Source: Planctomycetota bacterium
GTDB taxonomy: Bacteria; Planctomycetota; Phycisphaerae; Sedimentisphaerales; Anaerohalosphaeraceae
Direction: 5' to 3'
Assembly (NCBI GenBank): GCA_012519365.1
Contig: JAAYQH010000067.1
Location: 1 to 7,535, forward strand
Length of the DNA: 7,535 nt
Positions within the stretch are counted from its first letter, which is position 1. Every line of letters begins with the position of its first letter. This document shows, in pieces, positions 1 to 5,822 of this stretch. The notes under the pieces are model-generated. The model had not been told where the DNA came from and made no database searches. It was given only the letters and a program-made list of their open reading frames with translations. Made by a program: the position numbers and the translations under genes.

Positions 1-33
1 CTTGTCGATCCAAATCCACCGCATAGCAATCTT

Positions 34-61
34 CCGAAATTCAAAATCCGAAATTCAAAAT
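34..61. repeat. Perfect tandem duplication of a 14-mer
   Basis: The 14-mer CCGAAATTCAAAAT occurs twice, head to tail, at 34-47 and 48-61 without a mismatch. It lies beyond the 3' end of the acyl carrier protein gene in non-coding sequence. AT-rich repeats of this style are, from memory, common in planctomycete intergenic DNA. No function is assigned. The second copy overlaps the left arm of the larger inverted repeat at 42-157. Confidence 0.75.
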
Positions 62-157
62 CAATCCCAATTCGTCATTCCCATAGGCCTGCCCGAATGC
101 GAGGGATGGGGCGGTAGAACGAGTATCGAGGACCCAATGTTTGAATGTCGGATTTTG
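42..157. repeat. Imperfect inverted repeat, possible degenerate hairpin element
   Basis: The reverse complement of 42-60 matches 139-157 at 17 of 19 positions, with 78 bases between the arms. The loop has weaker internal complementarity, such as CATTC at 76-80 with GAATG at 95-99. The whole unit lies in the gene-free stretch downstream of the acyl carrier protein stop codon. It could be a remnant of a miniature or REP-type element or a long transcript-end hairpin. No T-run typical of an intrinsic terminator follows it on either strand. No other feature is visible in 1-168. Confidence 0.45.
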
Positions 158-168
158 TCGTGTTGTGT

Positions 169-561
169 TCAGCCGTTTACTTTGCTGTCGATAAAATTCA
201 CAATCGCCTGGACCGTGAACAGATCGGCGATTTTGTTGACATCAGGATCGGCCTCAAATTCGCTCAGGTCGGTATGCGCCATCTTTGCACGCAATTCAGC
301 CAGACCCTTTTCCGTAACCTTGCCGCCGCTGACGTATTCAGAATTATTCAGCACCGCCTCAGCGGGGAACAACTCTTCACGAGGCACCTTGATGTCGAAC
401 GCTTTTTCAAGCCGAAACACAATATCCAAAAAATCAATACTTTCCGCCCCCAGATCGCCCATCAGGGTCGCATCCGGCGTTACATCCTCGTCATCCAACC
501 CCAGTGCATCGACCAAGGCGTCCTTGACCTGTTCGTAAATTTCTTCACGGCTCATTGCCAT
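169..561 (-). CDS. Acyl carrier protein with a long insertion before the last helix
   Basis: This is a 130-residue carrier protein that would hold acyl chains on a 4'-phosphopantetheine arm in the cytoplasm. The attachment motif DLGAESIDFLDI is clear, with Ser41 as the modified serine. The upstream part (residues 1-62) and the final helix (about 115-127, FTVQAIVNFI) match ordinary ACPs. Typical ACPs have about 78-80 residues, and the excess lies in one block at about residues 64-113, rich in Glu, Asp, Ala and Asn. The ATG at 561 is preferred over the one two codons later because GGAGG (complement of 571-575) lies 9 bases upstream of it. The gene follows the dehydratase gene after 102 bases in the same direction, so the pair probably serves one acyl-chain pathway. 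Its partner synthase is not in the window. ACP identity is secure, but which pathway it serves is not. Confidence 0.92.
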   Translation of the reverse strand: MAMSREEIYEQVKDALVDALGLDDEDVTPDATLMGDLGAESIDFLDIVFRLEKAFDIKVPREELFPAEAVLNNSEYVSGGKVTEKGLAELRAKMAHTDLSEFEADPDVNKIADLFTVQAIVNFIDSKVNG

Positions 562-570
562 AATGTAGTG

Positions 571-575
571 CCTCC
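571..575 (-). promoter_or_regulatory. Ribosome binding site of the ACP gene
   Basis: The minus strand reads GGAGG, 9 bases before the ATG at 561. This is normal Shine-Dalgarno spacing. It selects the first of two in-frame ATG codons, since spacing to the second would be 15 bases. Confidence 0.75.
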
Positions 576-619
576 GTTAGAAAACAAGACTCCATATCTT
601 ATCTTAATCTTATCCTATC

Positions 620-651
620 AAAAAATGGGACAGACCCCTTCGGGCCGGTCT
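620..651 (-). terminator. REP-like hairpin followed by a T-run, possible weak terminator
   Basis: AGACC at 632-636 pairs with GGTCT at 647-651. An inner CC/GG closes a TTCG tetraloop at 639-642, leaving a 2-base bulge at 645-646. Read on the minus strand, the hairpin is followed after 6 bases by six T (complement of 620-625). It would sit just after the dehydratase stop codon and before the ACP gene. It may attenuate or process the transcript between the two genes. The GGGACAGACC text also resembles repeats found near REP-associated transposases (recollection only), so it may instead be a repeat remnant. Confidence 0.4.
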
Positions 652-663
652 CATCTAATGCTT

Positions 664-1143
664 CTAATTGTTCTCTTCGGGTCTTAATAAGGCCCACCGT
701 TTTTTCAACGCTTCAATAATCTGACCGTCGGCATGGGCCATTTTCGGATTTTCCTCGGCCAAATTGAAATGCCGCAGCGTAAATTGAGCCGAGACAATTT
801 CATCCTCGCCGCAAATGCCCACCCCCGAAAAACTACTGGTGTTCTCTTCAATTGTTTTGGCGGTTACAGTATAACGAATCTGCATCCCCGGTGCCGCAAA
901 ACTCTTGTAGCGCACATTTCGGGCATTTTCCAGCAGGACCATACTCTGGGTAAAATTGTTGTGCTGACGTACCAGCCAAGAGGCCGATTCGATCAGACCT
1001 TCCAACAACAGCACCCCCGGCAGCACCGGAAAAATCGGAAAATGATCCGCCAGATATTCCTCCGCCAGCGAGACACTTTTGATGGCCGTAAGCGAACAAC
1101 CCGGCTGAATCTCAACAATTTTGTCAATCAATACAAATTTCAT
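664..1143 (-). CDS. FabZ/FabA-like hotdog 3-hydroxyacyl-ACP dehydratase
   Basis: This 159-residue protein probably removes water from 3-hydroxyacyl-ACP to give trans-2-enoyl-ACP in the cytoplasm. The signature HFPIFPVLPGVLLLE matches the FabZ active-site helix (usual form HFPxxPxxPGVxxxE). His34 and Glu48 form the expected dyad with the standard 14-residue spacing. Length is close to that of FabZ proteins (about 140-155). Residues I37 and F38 replace the common Gly-Asn after HFP, which suggests a divergent or specialised subfamily rather than housekeeping FabZ. The ATG at 1143 gives a natural MKFVLIDKI start but has no clear Shine-Dalgarno. The ACP gene follows 102 bases downstream on the same strand, so co-transcription is likely. 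Fold and general reaction are well supported. The substrate (fatty acid, hydroxy-fatty acid, polyene or polyketide) cannot be read from sequence. Confidence 0.85.
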   Translation of the reverse strand: MKFVLIDKIVEIQPGCSLTAIKSVSLAEEYLADHFPIFPVLPGVLLLEGLIESASWLVRQHNNFTQSMVLLENARNVRYKSFAAPGMQIRYTVTAKTIEENTSSFSGVGICGEDEIVSAQFTLRHFNLAEENPKMAHADGQIIEALKKRWALLRPEENN

Positions 1144-1199
1144 GGGTGGAATTTTAGCCCAAAATGACCATTTTTCCAGTTATTTTTGACGCTTTTTTG

Positions 1200-1228
1200 A
1201 CATTATTTCAGCGTTCGAACACCCGCAA
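1200..1228 (-). promoter_or_regulatory. Candidate sigma-70-type promoter for the dehydratase-ACP operon
   Basis: On the minus strand TTGCGG (1228-1223) and TAATGT (1205-1200) are separated by 17 bases, giving a leader of about 50 bases before the ATG at 1143. The spacer contains the 8-base palindrome GTTCGAAC (1213-1220), which could be an operator or chance. Two copies of GTCAAAAA follow within the leader. Confidence 0.4.
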
Positions 1229-1255
1229 CAGCGGCATCGAGTGTTGGCCAATAAC

Positions 1256-1289
1256 AAAAAAAGGCCGTTCTCAATCAGAAAACAACCTT
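1256..1289 (-). terminator. Strong intrinsic terminator on the minus strand
   Basis: On the minus strand AAGGTTGTTTTC (1289-1278) pairs with GAGAACGGCCTT (1272-1261) over 12 pairs, around a 5-base loop. Five T (1260-1256) follow directly. Three of the pairs are G-U, which would become A-C mismatches on the plus-strand RNA, so the minus orientation is favoured. No minus-strand gene ends here. Confidence 0.75.
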
Positions 1290-1330
1290 CAATGTCTGTG
1301 CGAACATTCCGCTTGATGGGAAGTCATAAC

Positions 1331-1347
1331 CTCTTTTAACAAAAGAG
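1331..1347. repeat. Perfect 7-bp inverted repeat
   Basis: CTCTTTT, loop AAC, AAAAGAG. This is the apex of the proposed minus-strand structured RNA. It could alternatively be a protein-binding palindrome in the divergent intergenic region. It is AT-rich and not a terminator by itself. Confidence 0.6.
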
Positions 1348-1389
1348 ATTGCAAAAAATTATCCCACGCCGCCGACAATCCGTACAGAC

Positions 1390-1418
1390 AGATTACTCGA
1401 AACCCTCCATAAAATCAA
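1390..1418 (-). promoter_or_regulatory. Candidate sigma-70-type promoter on the minus strand
   Basis: TTGATT (1418-1413) and TAATCT (1395-1390) are separated by exactly 17 bases on the minus strand. A start near 1383 would give an RNA of about 130 bases ending at the terminator at 1256. Each hexamer differs from the consensus by one or two bases. Confidence 0.45.
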
Positions 1419-1464
1419 GCGAATTGTCGCTACAGGCACTTATTTTGCTAAATCCGCTAAAGTC

Positions 1465-1493
1465 TTCACGCGATTACGGATTGGAGGTATAAT
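1465..1493 (+). promoter_or_regulatory. Sigma-70-type promoter of the rhamnosidase-esterase gene
   Basis: TTCACG (1465-1470) and a perfect TATAAT (1488-1493) are separated by 17 bases. Transcription would start near 1500, leaving a leader of about 40 bases before the ATG at 1541. The -10 box is of housekeeping type, so this promoter does not itself argue for control by the ECF sigma factor encoded downstream. Confidence 0.65.
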
Positions 1494-1527
1494 CCCTTCA
1501 GAGAAAACAGACAATAAATCATCGAGA

Positions 1528-1532
1528 AAGGA
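1528..1532 (+). promoter_or_regulatory. Ribosome binding site of the rhamnosidase-esterase gene
   Basis: AAGGA lies 8 bases before the ATG at 1541. It supports that start, which also begins a good signal peptide. Confidence 0.6.
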
Positions 1533-1540
1533 ATGCGGAC

Positions 1541-4500
1541 ATGAGATTGGATAAGATAGCTCGGCAACTCAAATTGTTGTTTGCAGTTTTTCTACTTGGA
1601 TTCGCTTTGCTCCATTGCCTGTCGGTTGGTGCAGTGGCCCAGCCGCAAGACGCCGCGGCCGATAAGCCCTTGAATCGCGATCGTGCCGAGGACAAGTCGG
1701 CGTTGTCGTGGCCGAAACCGACCGTAGAAAATCGTCCCTGGACGCGGTGGTGGTGGCTGGGCAGTGCAGTCGATAAGGAGAACCTGACGGCCCAACTGAC
1801 GCAGTTTCGACAGGGCGGTCTGGGCGGCGTGGAGATTTGCCCCATTTACGGGGTTAAAGGCTATGAGGATCGACATATCGAATTTCTTACTCCCCGCTGG
1901 ATGCAGATGCTTGCCCATACCACGCAAGAGGCTAAGCGGCTGGATTTGGGGGTGGATCTGACCACGGGCACCGGCTGGCCTTTTGGCGGCCCCGGCGTGA
2001 CCGACGAGACGACCTCCGTGGCCGTGTCTCTGACGCATTACGACCTGCAGGGCGGCGGCCGGCTCGAAGAGACGCTGCCAAATATGCCGATGCAGTATGT
2101 GGCAGCGGTTGCCGGCGATGGGCGGCGAATTGATCTTACCGACAAAGTCCGCAATCGCCGCTTGGAGTGGCAGGCACCGCAGGGCCAATGGCGGATTTAT
2201 GCCGTCGGCCTTCGCAATCGCGTTCAGCGCGTCAAACGCGCAGCACCCGGCGGGGAAGGTTACGTTGTTGACCCGTATTCAACAAAGGCGCTGGATCAGT
2301 ACTTGGGCGTTTTTGACAAGGCGTTCGAGGATTTTGAAGGGCCAATGCCCAGGGCCCGATTTCACGATTCATTTGAGTATTACAATGCCACGTGGACGCG
2401 CGATTTCTTTGAGGTGTTTAAGACCTTACGGGGCTACGAGTTGCGCGACCACATTGAATTGTTATTTGGCGACGGCGACAAGGAAATGGTCGCTCGCGTC
2501 AAAAGCGACTACCGCCGAACAATCTCCGATCTGCATGTTGCATACATTGAGCACTGGACGCAGTGGTCTCATCGGTATCACAGCCTGTCGCGCAATCAGG
2601 CACACGGGGCACCGGCCAATTTGATTGATTTGTATGCCGCAGCGGATATTCCCGAAACGGAGATCTTTCGCACGGTCGACCAGCGTCAGATTCCGATGCT
2701 CAAATTCAGTTCCTCCGCGGCCCATTTAGCGGGCAAGCCCTATGCTTCATCTGAGTCGTTTACTTGGCTGGGCGAGCATTTTCAAACGTCGCTGGCCGAG
2801 ATCAAAGCGGCTACGGATCTGCTGTTTCTGGGCGGCGTCAATCATTTGTTTTTCCACGGCATTCCCTATTCACCGCAGGACGCCCCCTGGCCGGGCTGGC
2901 AGTTTTACGCCTCGGTCAACATGGGCCCCAATGGCGGCTTGTGGCGCGATATGCCCGCCTATACCGCCTATGTTACCCGTTGCCAGTCCATTCTGCAATC
3001 CGGCACGCCGGACAATGAGGTGCTGCTCTATTGGCCGGTGGAGGACTTATGGCATAATGAGGAGGGGCTGTGGATGGCTATGACGATACACAACCAGGAC
3101 AAGTGGCTCTGGACATCACCGTTTTATCAGACGGCAATAACGCTCTGGGGGAAAGGCTATCCGGCGGATTATGTCTCCAAGCGTTTACTGGGCAAGGCCC
3201 GTTGGGTCGAAGGGGCCGTTGTGCTTGGCAGTGGCCGCTATCAGGTGGTTATTGTGCCGCCGTGTCGTGTTATGTCGCCGGAGACGCTTGAGAAACTGAT
3301 TTCGCTGACGCGCGACGGAGCGACGGTACTGTTTGTCGATGCGCCGCCGCAGGATGTGCCGGGCCTGTTTGACAGGGACAATCGCCGCGAACAATTGCAC
3401 CGAGTCCTTCGGACACTGGGCGATGTGGGCCGGCAGGGCGGTTCGGTCTGGCAAAAAAACATCGGATCCGGTCGGGTCATGGTTGGCGAACTGGAAAAAA
3501 TGCTCACCGCCTCAGGATTGATGCGCGAAACGGGTGCTGACAAGGGCTTGGGTATAGTGCGGCGAAGCCATCCACAGGGGCATCACTATTTTCTGGTCAA
3601 CCTCAGCAACAAGCCGCTGGATGACTGGATTACGCTGGCCCGCCCAGCCCACTCAGCGGTGCTGATGGATCCGATGTTTGAAGATCGCACCGGTCTTGCA
3701 GCCGTGCGGCACACGTCAGATGGTCAAACGCAGGTTTATTTGCAAATGCAGCCTGGCCAATCGCTGATTGTGCGAACGTTTGCCGATTTGGCGGTCACCG
3801 GTCCGTCTTGGTGCTATACGCAACCGGCCGACTCGTCGCATACCCTCAACGGAACATGGCGTGTCGAGTTTATCGACGGTGGGCCGACCCTGCCGCAGCC
3901 CTTTGAAACAACCGATCTTGTCAGTTGGACAAAGCGGGATGACCCGCACGCTGAATGCTTTGCCGGCACGGCGCGTTATACGCTTAAGTTTGACCGGCCC
4001 GACGCCACGGCCGATGTCTGGCGGCTTGAACTGGGCAAGGTCTGCCACAGCGCGAAAGTGTTCATAAATGGCTCCTGTCTGGGGACGCTAATTTGTGAGC
4101 CTTACGCGATTGACATGGATGCCTCACGGCTTCAAGCCGGCCAAAATACTCTTGTGGTGGAAGTTACGAATCTGGCCGCCAACCGCATTCGTGATCTGGA
4201 TCGCCGAGGCGTCAACTGGAAGTATTTTTACGATATCAATATCGTAAACGTCGATTACAAACCTTTTGACGCCTCGGATTGGCCTTTGCAGGATTCCGGC
4301 TTGCTGGGCCCGGTCAAACTGGTGCCGCTTGGCGCCTTGGATCCGCATACAATAATCGCCCGCAAGCCGACACTCTACATCATCGGCGATTCAACAGTAC
4401 GAAATGTCACGACCCCCGGCCAGTGGGGTTGGGGCGAGCCGTTGACCGAGTGGTTTGACGACCAGCGAATAACTGTCGTCAATCGCGCACTGGGGGGACG

Positions 4501-5083
4501 TAGCAGTCGAACCTTCCTGACTGAAGGACTCTGGGATGCGGTTCTGCGCGACCTTAAAGCCGGCGATTTTGTGCTGATCCAATTTGGCCATAATGACGGC
4601 GGTTCGCTGTATCAGGGCCGAGCCAGAGCTTCCCTCAAAGGCATCGGCGAACAGACCGAGGATGTGATTCTTGAGGCTACCGGCAAGCCTGAGACGGTGC
4701 ACACCTACGGCTGGTATCTTCGCCGTTACATTCGCGATGCCAAAGCCAAAGGCGCAATACCGATTGTCTTGTCGTTGGTGCCTCGGAATATCTGGAATGA
4801 AGACCAAACCCAGGTCATTCGCGCCGCCGACAGTTACGGCGGTTGGGCCGAGCAGGTCGCCCGTCAGGAAGGCGTATACTTTATCGACTTAAACGATATT
4901 GTCGCTCGCCGTTATGAGCAGGTCGGTCCCGAGACCGTTGGCAACGTGTACTTCGGACGGGACCACACCCATACCACCCCGGCGGGGGCCGCTGTGACGG
5001 CCAAACTGTTGGCCGAGGCAATTGACAAATTGCAGGACTGTCCCTTGAAACAGTACCTAAAACCGCAAAATAGCGGACATTGA
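1541..5083 (+). CDS. Secreted GH106-type alpha-L-rhamnosidase fused to a CE12-type acetylesterase
   Basis: This 1180-residue exported enzyme probably removes rhamnose and acetyl groups from rhamnogalacturonan (pectin). Residues 1-33 form a signal peptide with basic start, hydrophobic core and AVA-Q cleavage site. Residues about 55-750 resemble the GH106 catalytic region: PWTRWWWLGS at 66-75, then GGLGGVEI and TGTGWPFGGPG. Glu279 (in HDSFE) and Glu405 (in ASSESFTW) are candidate catalytic acids. Their spacing of 126 is close to that of the pair I recall in Bacteroides BT0986 (461/593). Residues 754-932 are a GH2-like jelly-roll with KVFINGSCLG. Residues about 941-1170 are an SGNH esterase. It has GDST with Ser951, the oxyanion glycine in LGGRSS (985/986), QFGHND with Asn1018, and DHTH giving Asp1141 and His1144. 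All catalytic residues are intact. The rhamnosidase assignment is less certain than the esterase, because GH106 relatives can differ in substrate. Confidence 0.85.
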   Translation: MRLDKIARQLKLLFAVFLLGFALLHCLSVGAVAQPQDAAADKPLNRDRAEDKSALSWPKPTVENRPWTRWWWLGSAVDKENLTAQLTQFRQGGLGGVEICPIYGVKGYEDRHIEFLTPRWMQMLAHTTQEAKRLDLGVDLTTGTGWPFGGPGVTDETTSVAVSLTHYDLQGGGRLEETLPNMPMQYVAAVAGDGRRIDLTDKVRNRRLEWQAPQGQWRIYAVGLRNRVQRVKRAAPGGEGYVVDPYSTKALDQYLGVFDKAFEDFEGPMPRARFHDSFEYYNATWTRDFFEVFKTLRGYELRDHIELLFGDGDKEMVARVKSDYRRTISDLHVAYIEHWTQWSHRYHSLSRNQAHGAPANLIDLYAAADIPETEIFRTVDQRQIPMLKFSSSAAHLAGKPYASSESFTWLGEHFQTSLAEIKAATDLLFLGGVNHLFFHGIPYSPQDAPWPGWQFYASVNMGPNGGLWRDMPAYTAYVTRCQSILQSGTPDNEVLLYWPVEDLWHNEEGLWMAMTIHNQDKWLWTSPFYQTAITLWGKGYPADYVSKRLLGKARWVEGAVVLGSGRYQVVIVPPCRVMSPETLEKLISLTRDGATVLFVDAPPQDVPGLFDRDNRREQLHRVLRTLGDVGRQGGSVWQKNIGSGRVMVGELEKMLTASGLMRETGADKGLGIVRRSHPQGHHYFLVNLSNKPLDDWITLARPAHSAVLMDPMFEDRTGLAAVRHTSDGQTQVYLQMQPGQSLIVRTFADLAVTGPSWCYTQPADSSHTLNGTWRVEFIDGGPTLPQPFETTDLVSWTKRDDPHAECFAGTARYTLKFDRPDATADVWRLELGKVCHSAKVFINGSCLGTLICEPYAIDMDASRLQAGQNTLVVEVTNLAANRIRDLDRRGVNWKYFYDINIVNVDYKPFDASDWPLQDSGLLGPVKLVPLGALDPHTIIARKPTLYIIGDSTVRNVTTPGQWGWGEPLTEWFDDQRITVVNRALGGRSSRTFLTEGLWDAVLRDLKAGDFVLIQFGHNDGGSLYQGRARASLKGIGEQTEDVILEATGKPETVHTYGWYLRRYIRDAKAKGAIPIVLSLVPRNIWNEDQTQVIRAADSYGGWAEQVARQEGVYFIDLNDIVARRYEQVGPETVGNVYFGRDHTHTTPAGAAVTAKLLAEAIDKLQDCPLKQYLKPQNSGH

Positions 5084-5100
5084 TAGGGGGTAGGCCGCAC

Positions 5101-5127
5101 AAAAACAGATATTGTTATGCTGTTTTT
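5101..5127 (+). terminator. Weak AT-rich hairpin after the hydrolase gene
   Basis: AAAAACAG (5101-5108) pairs with CTGTTTTT (5120-5127) around an 11-base loop, 18 bases after the stop codon at 5083. The U-rich 3' arm could act as a terminator for the long hydrolase transcript, but the stem is poor in GC and there is no separate T-tail. Confidence 0.3.
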
Positions 5128-5177
5128 TGGGTGTTGGTGTTGGGTATTATAAGGAATAGTTGCTGTTGATCCATTTT

Positions 5178-5207
5178 TTGGCTGAAATCTCAAATTTTGT
5201 GTAAAAT
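5178..5207 (+). promoter_or_regulatory. Candidate promoter of the sigma-FecR pair
   Basis: TTGGCT (5178-5183) and TAAAAT (5202-5207) are separated by 18 bases, which would give a leader of about 60 bases before the ATG at 5277. The gene pair can therefore be expressed apart from the upstream hydrolase. I saw no obvious ECF-type (GGAAC...GTC) autoregulatory promoter. Confidence 0.35.
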
Positions 5208-5266
5208 TTCCCGAAAGCCACTATATCCCTTATGTCGTGTGTGAAGGGTTTGAGGAAGATGGTTCA

Positions 5267-5270
5267 GAGG
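5267..5270 (+). promoter_or_regulatory. Ribosome binding site of the ECF sigma gene
   Basis: GAGG, within GAGGGG, lies 6 bases before the ATG at 5277 and supports that start. It also lies inside a possible five-codon mini-ORF (5259-5276) whose TGA directly abuts the sigma ATG. Confidence 0.55.
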
Positions 5271-5276
5271 GGTTGA

Positions 5277-5822
5277 ATGTCAAAAGACGTCAACAACCGA
5301 GATTCGGGAGATTACGAGCTTTTTATTAAGCTGTATCTGGCCAATGAGCGGCGCCTGTACGGTTATGTTCGGACCCTGATTCCGAACTGGTCGGATGTGG
5401 ACGACATCATTCAGGAAACCGCCGCGGTGCTGTGGGCCAAATTTGACCAGTTTCAGCGCGGCACCAATTTCCCCGCTTGGGCATTGAAAATCGCGCACAA
5501 TCAGGTCTTGAATTACTGCAAAGTTCGCAAGAAGGACAAGCTCTATTTCAGCGAGGCGGCGCTGGAATCACTGGCTGAGTTATGTGAAACCAGGGATGCC
5601 AACCTTGACCAGCGGCTGGCGGCCCTCAAAAAGTGTCTTGATCAGTTGAAATCCGACGAGCAGAGGCTCATTGAGATGCGGTATCGGCCCGGCGGTTCGA
5701 CCAAAAGCGTTTCACAACAAACCGGCAAAGACCTGCACGTCTTGTATCGCCTATTAAATAAGATTCACACCAAACTGCTGCTGTGTGTACGGCGGGCATT
5801 GGCGGAGGGAGAGGCGATATGA
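5277..5822 (+). CDS. ECF RNA polymerase sigma factor, Rhodopirellula/Verrucomicrobium type
   Basis: This 181-residue protein is a group IV sigma factor that would direct RNA polymerase to a specific set of promoters. Region 2 covers about residues 14-82. It includes SDVDDIIQETAAVLW (core-binding helix) and FPAWALKIAHNQVLNYCK (-10 recognition, 65-82). Region 4 covers about 115-175, with LKSDEQRLIEMRY and the helix-turn-helix STKSVSQQTGKDLHVLYRLLNKI for the -35 element. The two regions are joined by a short linker, with no sigma regions 1 or 3, and length is normal for ECF factors. It resembles the Sig-70_gvs1 family (TIGR02989) known mainly from Planctomycetes and Verrucomicrobia. The stop codon overlaps the start of the FecR-like gene by 4 bases (ATGA), so the two proteins are translated together, as expected for a sigma and its membrane regulator. 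Target genes are unknown. Confidence 0.93.
   Translation: MSKDVNNRDSGDYELFIKLYLANERRLYGYVRTLIPNWSDVDDIIQETAAVLWAKFDQFQRGTNFPAWALKIAHNQVLNYCKVRKKDKLYFSEAALESLAELCETRDANLDQRLAALKKCLDQLKSDEQRLIEMRYRPGGSTKSVSQQTGKDLHVLYRLLNKIHTKLLLCVRRALAEGEAI
5804..5814 (+). promoter_or_regulatory. Ribosome binding site that sets the FecR-like gene start
   Basis: The purine-rich GGAGGGAGAGG lies just upstream of the ATG at 5819, giving spacings of 10 bases (GGAGG) or 4 bases (GAGG). It lies downstream of an earlier in-frame ATG at 5783, which argues against that longer start. Confidence 0.7.

Larger units (their letters stand above)
1253..1383 (-). ncRNA. Candidate small or structured RNA, function unknown
   Basis: A minus-strand promoter-like sequence (1418-1390) and a strong intrinsic terminator (1289-1256) frame about 130 bases with no credible reading frame. 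The dehydratase has its own promoter candidate further downstream, so this may be a free-standing transcript. Inside are a perfect 7-bp hairpin (CTCTTTT at 1331-1337, AAAAGAG at 1341-1347) and the pairing of 1366-1362 (TGGGA) with 1321-1317 (TCCCA). An outer helix of 1382-1378 with 1301-1305 completes a rod-like fold. I do not recognise it as 6S, SRP, RNase P or a known riboswitch. The alternative is an attenuated leader of the dehydratase operon. Confidence 0.35.

Noticed and set aside
2..538. Plus-strand open frame of 178 codons at the left edge
   Set aside because: It runs antisense over the ACP gene, which has a clear phosphopantetheine motif and RBS. The translated product is low-complexity and Ser-rich with no recognisable domain.
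145..687. Plus-strand open frame of 180 codons
   Set aside because: It is antisense to the ACP gene and the end of the dehydratase gene, with no motif and no Shine-Dalgarno.
733..1167. Plus-strand open frame of 144 codons
   Set aside because: It is antisense to the dehydratase gene, whose catalytic motif is intact; the product is rich in Arg, Gln and His, as expected of a shadow frame.
1293..1330. Twelve-codon leader peptide on the minus strand before the terminator
   Set aside because: The ATG at 1328 reads twelve codons to a TGA just before the hairpin. The only Shine-Dalgarno-like bases are 2 bases away from the ATG, too close, and there is no run of regulatory codons.
1533..1544. Three-codon ORF overlapping the hydrolase start
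   Set aside because: ATG CGG ACA TGA overlaps the hydrolase ATG by an ATGA, but it is too short to mean much and sits between the RBS and the start by chance.
1541..1660. Lipoprotein signal at Cys26 (LLHC) of the hydrolase
   Set aside because: His precedes the Cys, where a lipobox needs Gly, Ala or Ser. The later AVA-Q site fits signal peptidase I better.
1592..2188. Minus-strand open frame of 198 codons, and others inside 1541-5083
   Set aside because: These are shadow frames of the large hydrolase gene. None shows a domain or signal, and the hydrolase carries intact motifs throughout.
5783..5818. Upstream ATG at 5783 as the start of the FecR-like protein
   Set aside because: It would overlap the sigma gene by 40 bases and add 12 residues (MCTAGIGGGRGD) unlike family N-termini. 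The ATG at 5819 has a strong RBS and the typical 4-base overlap.
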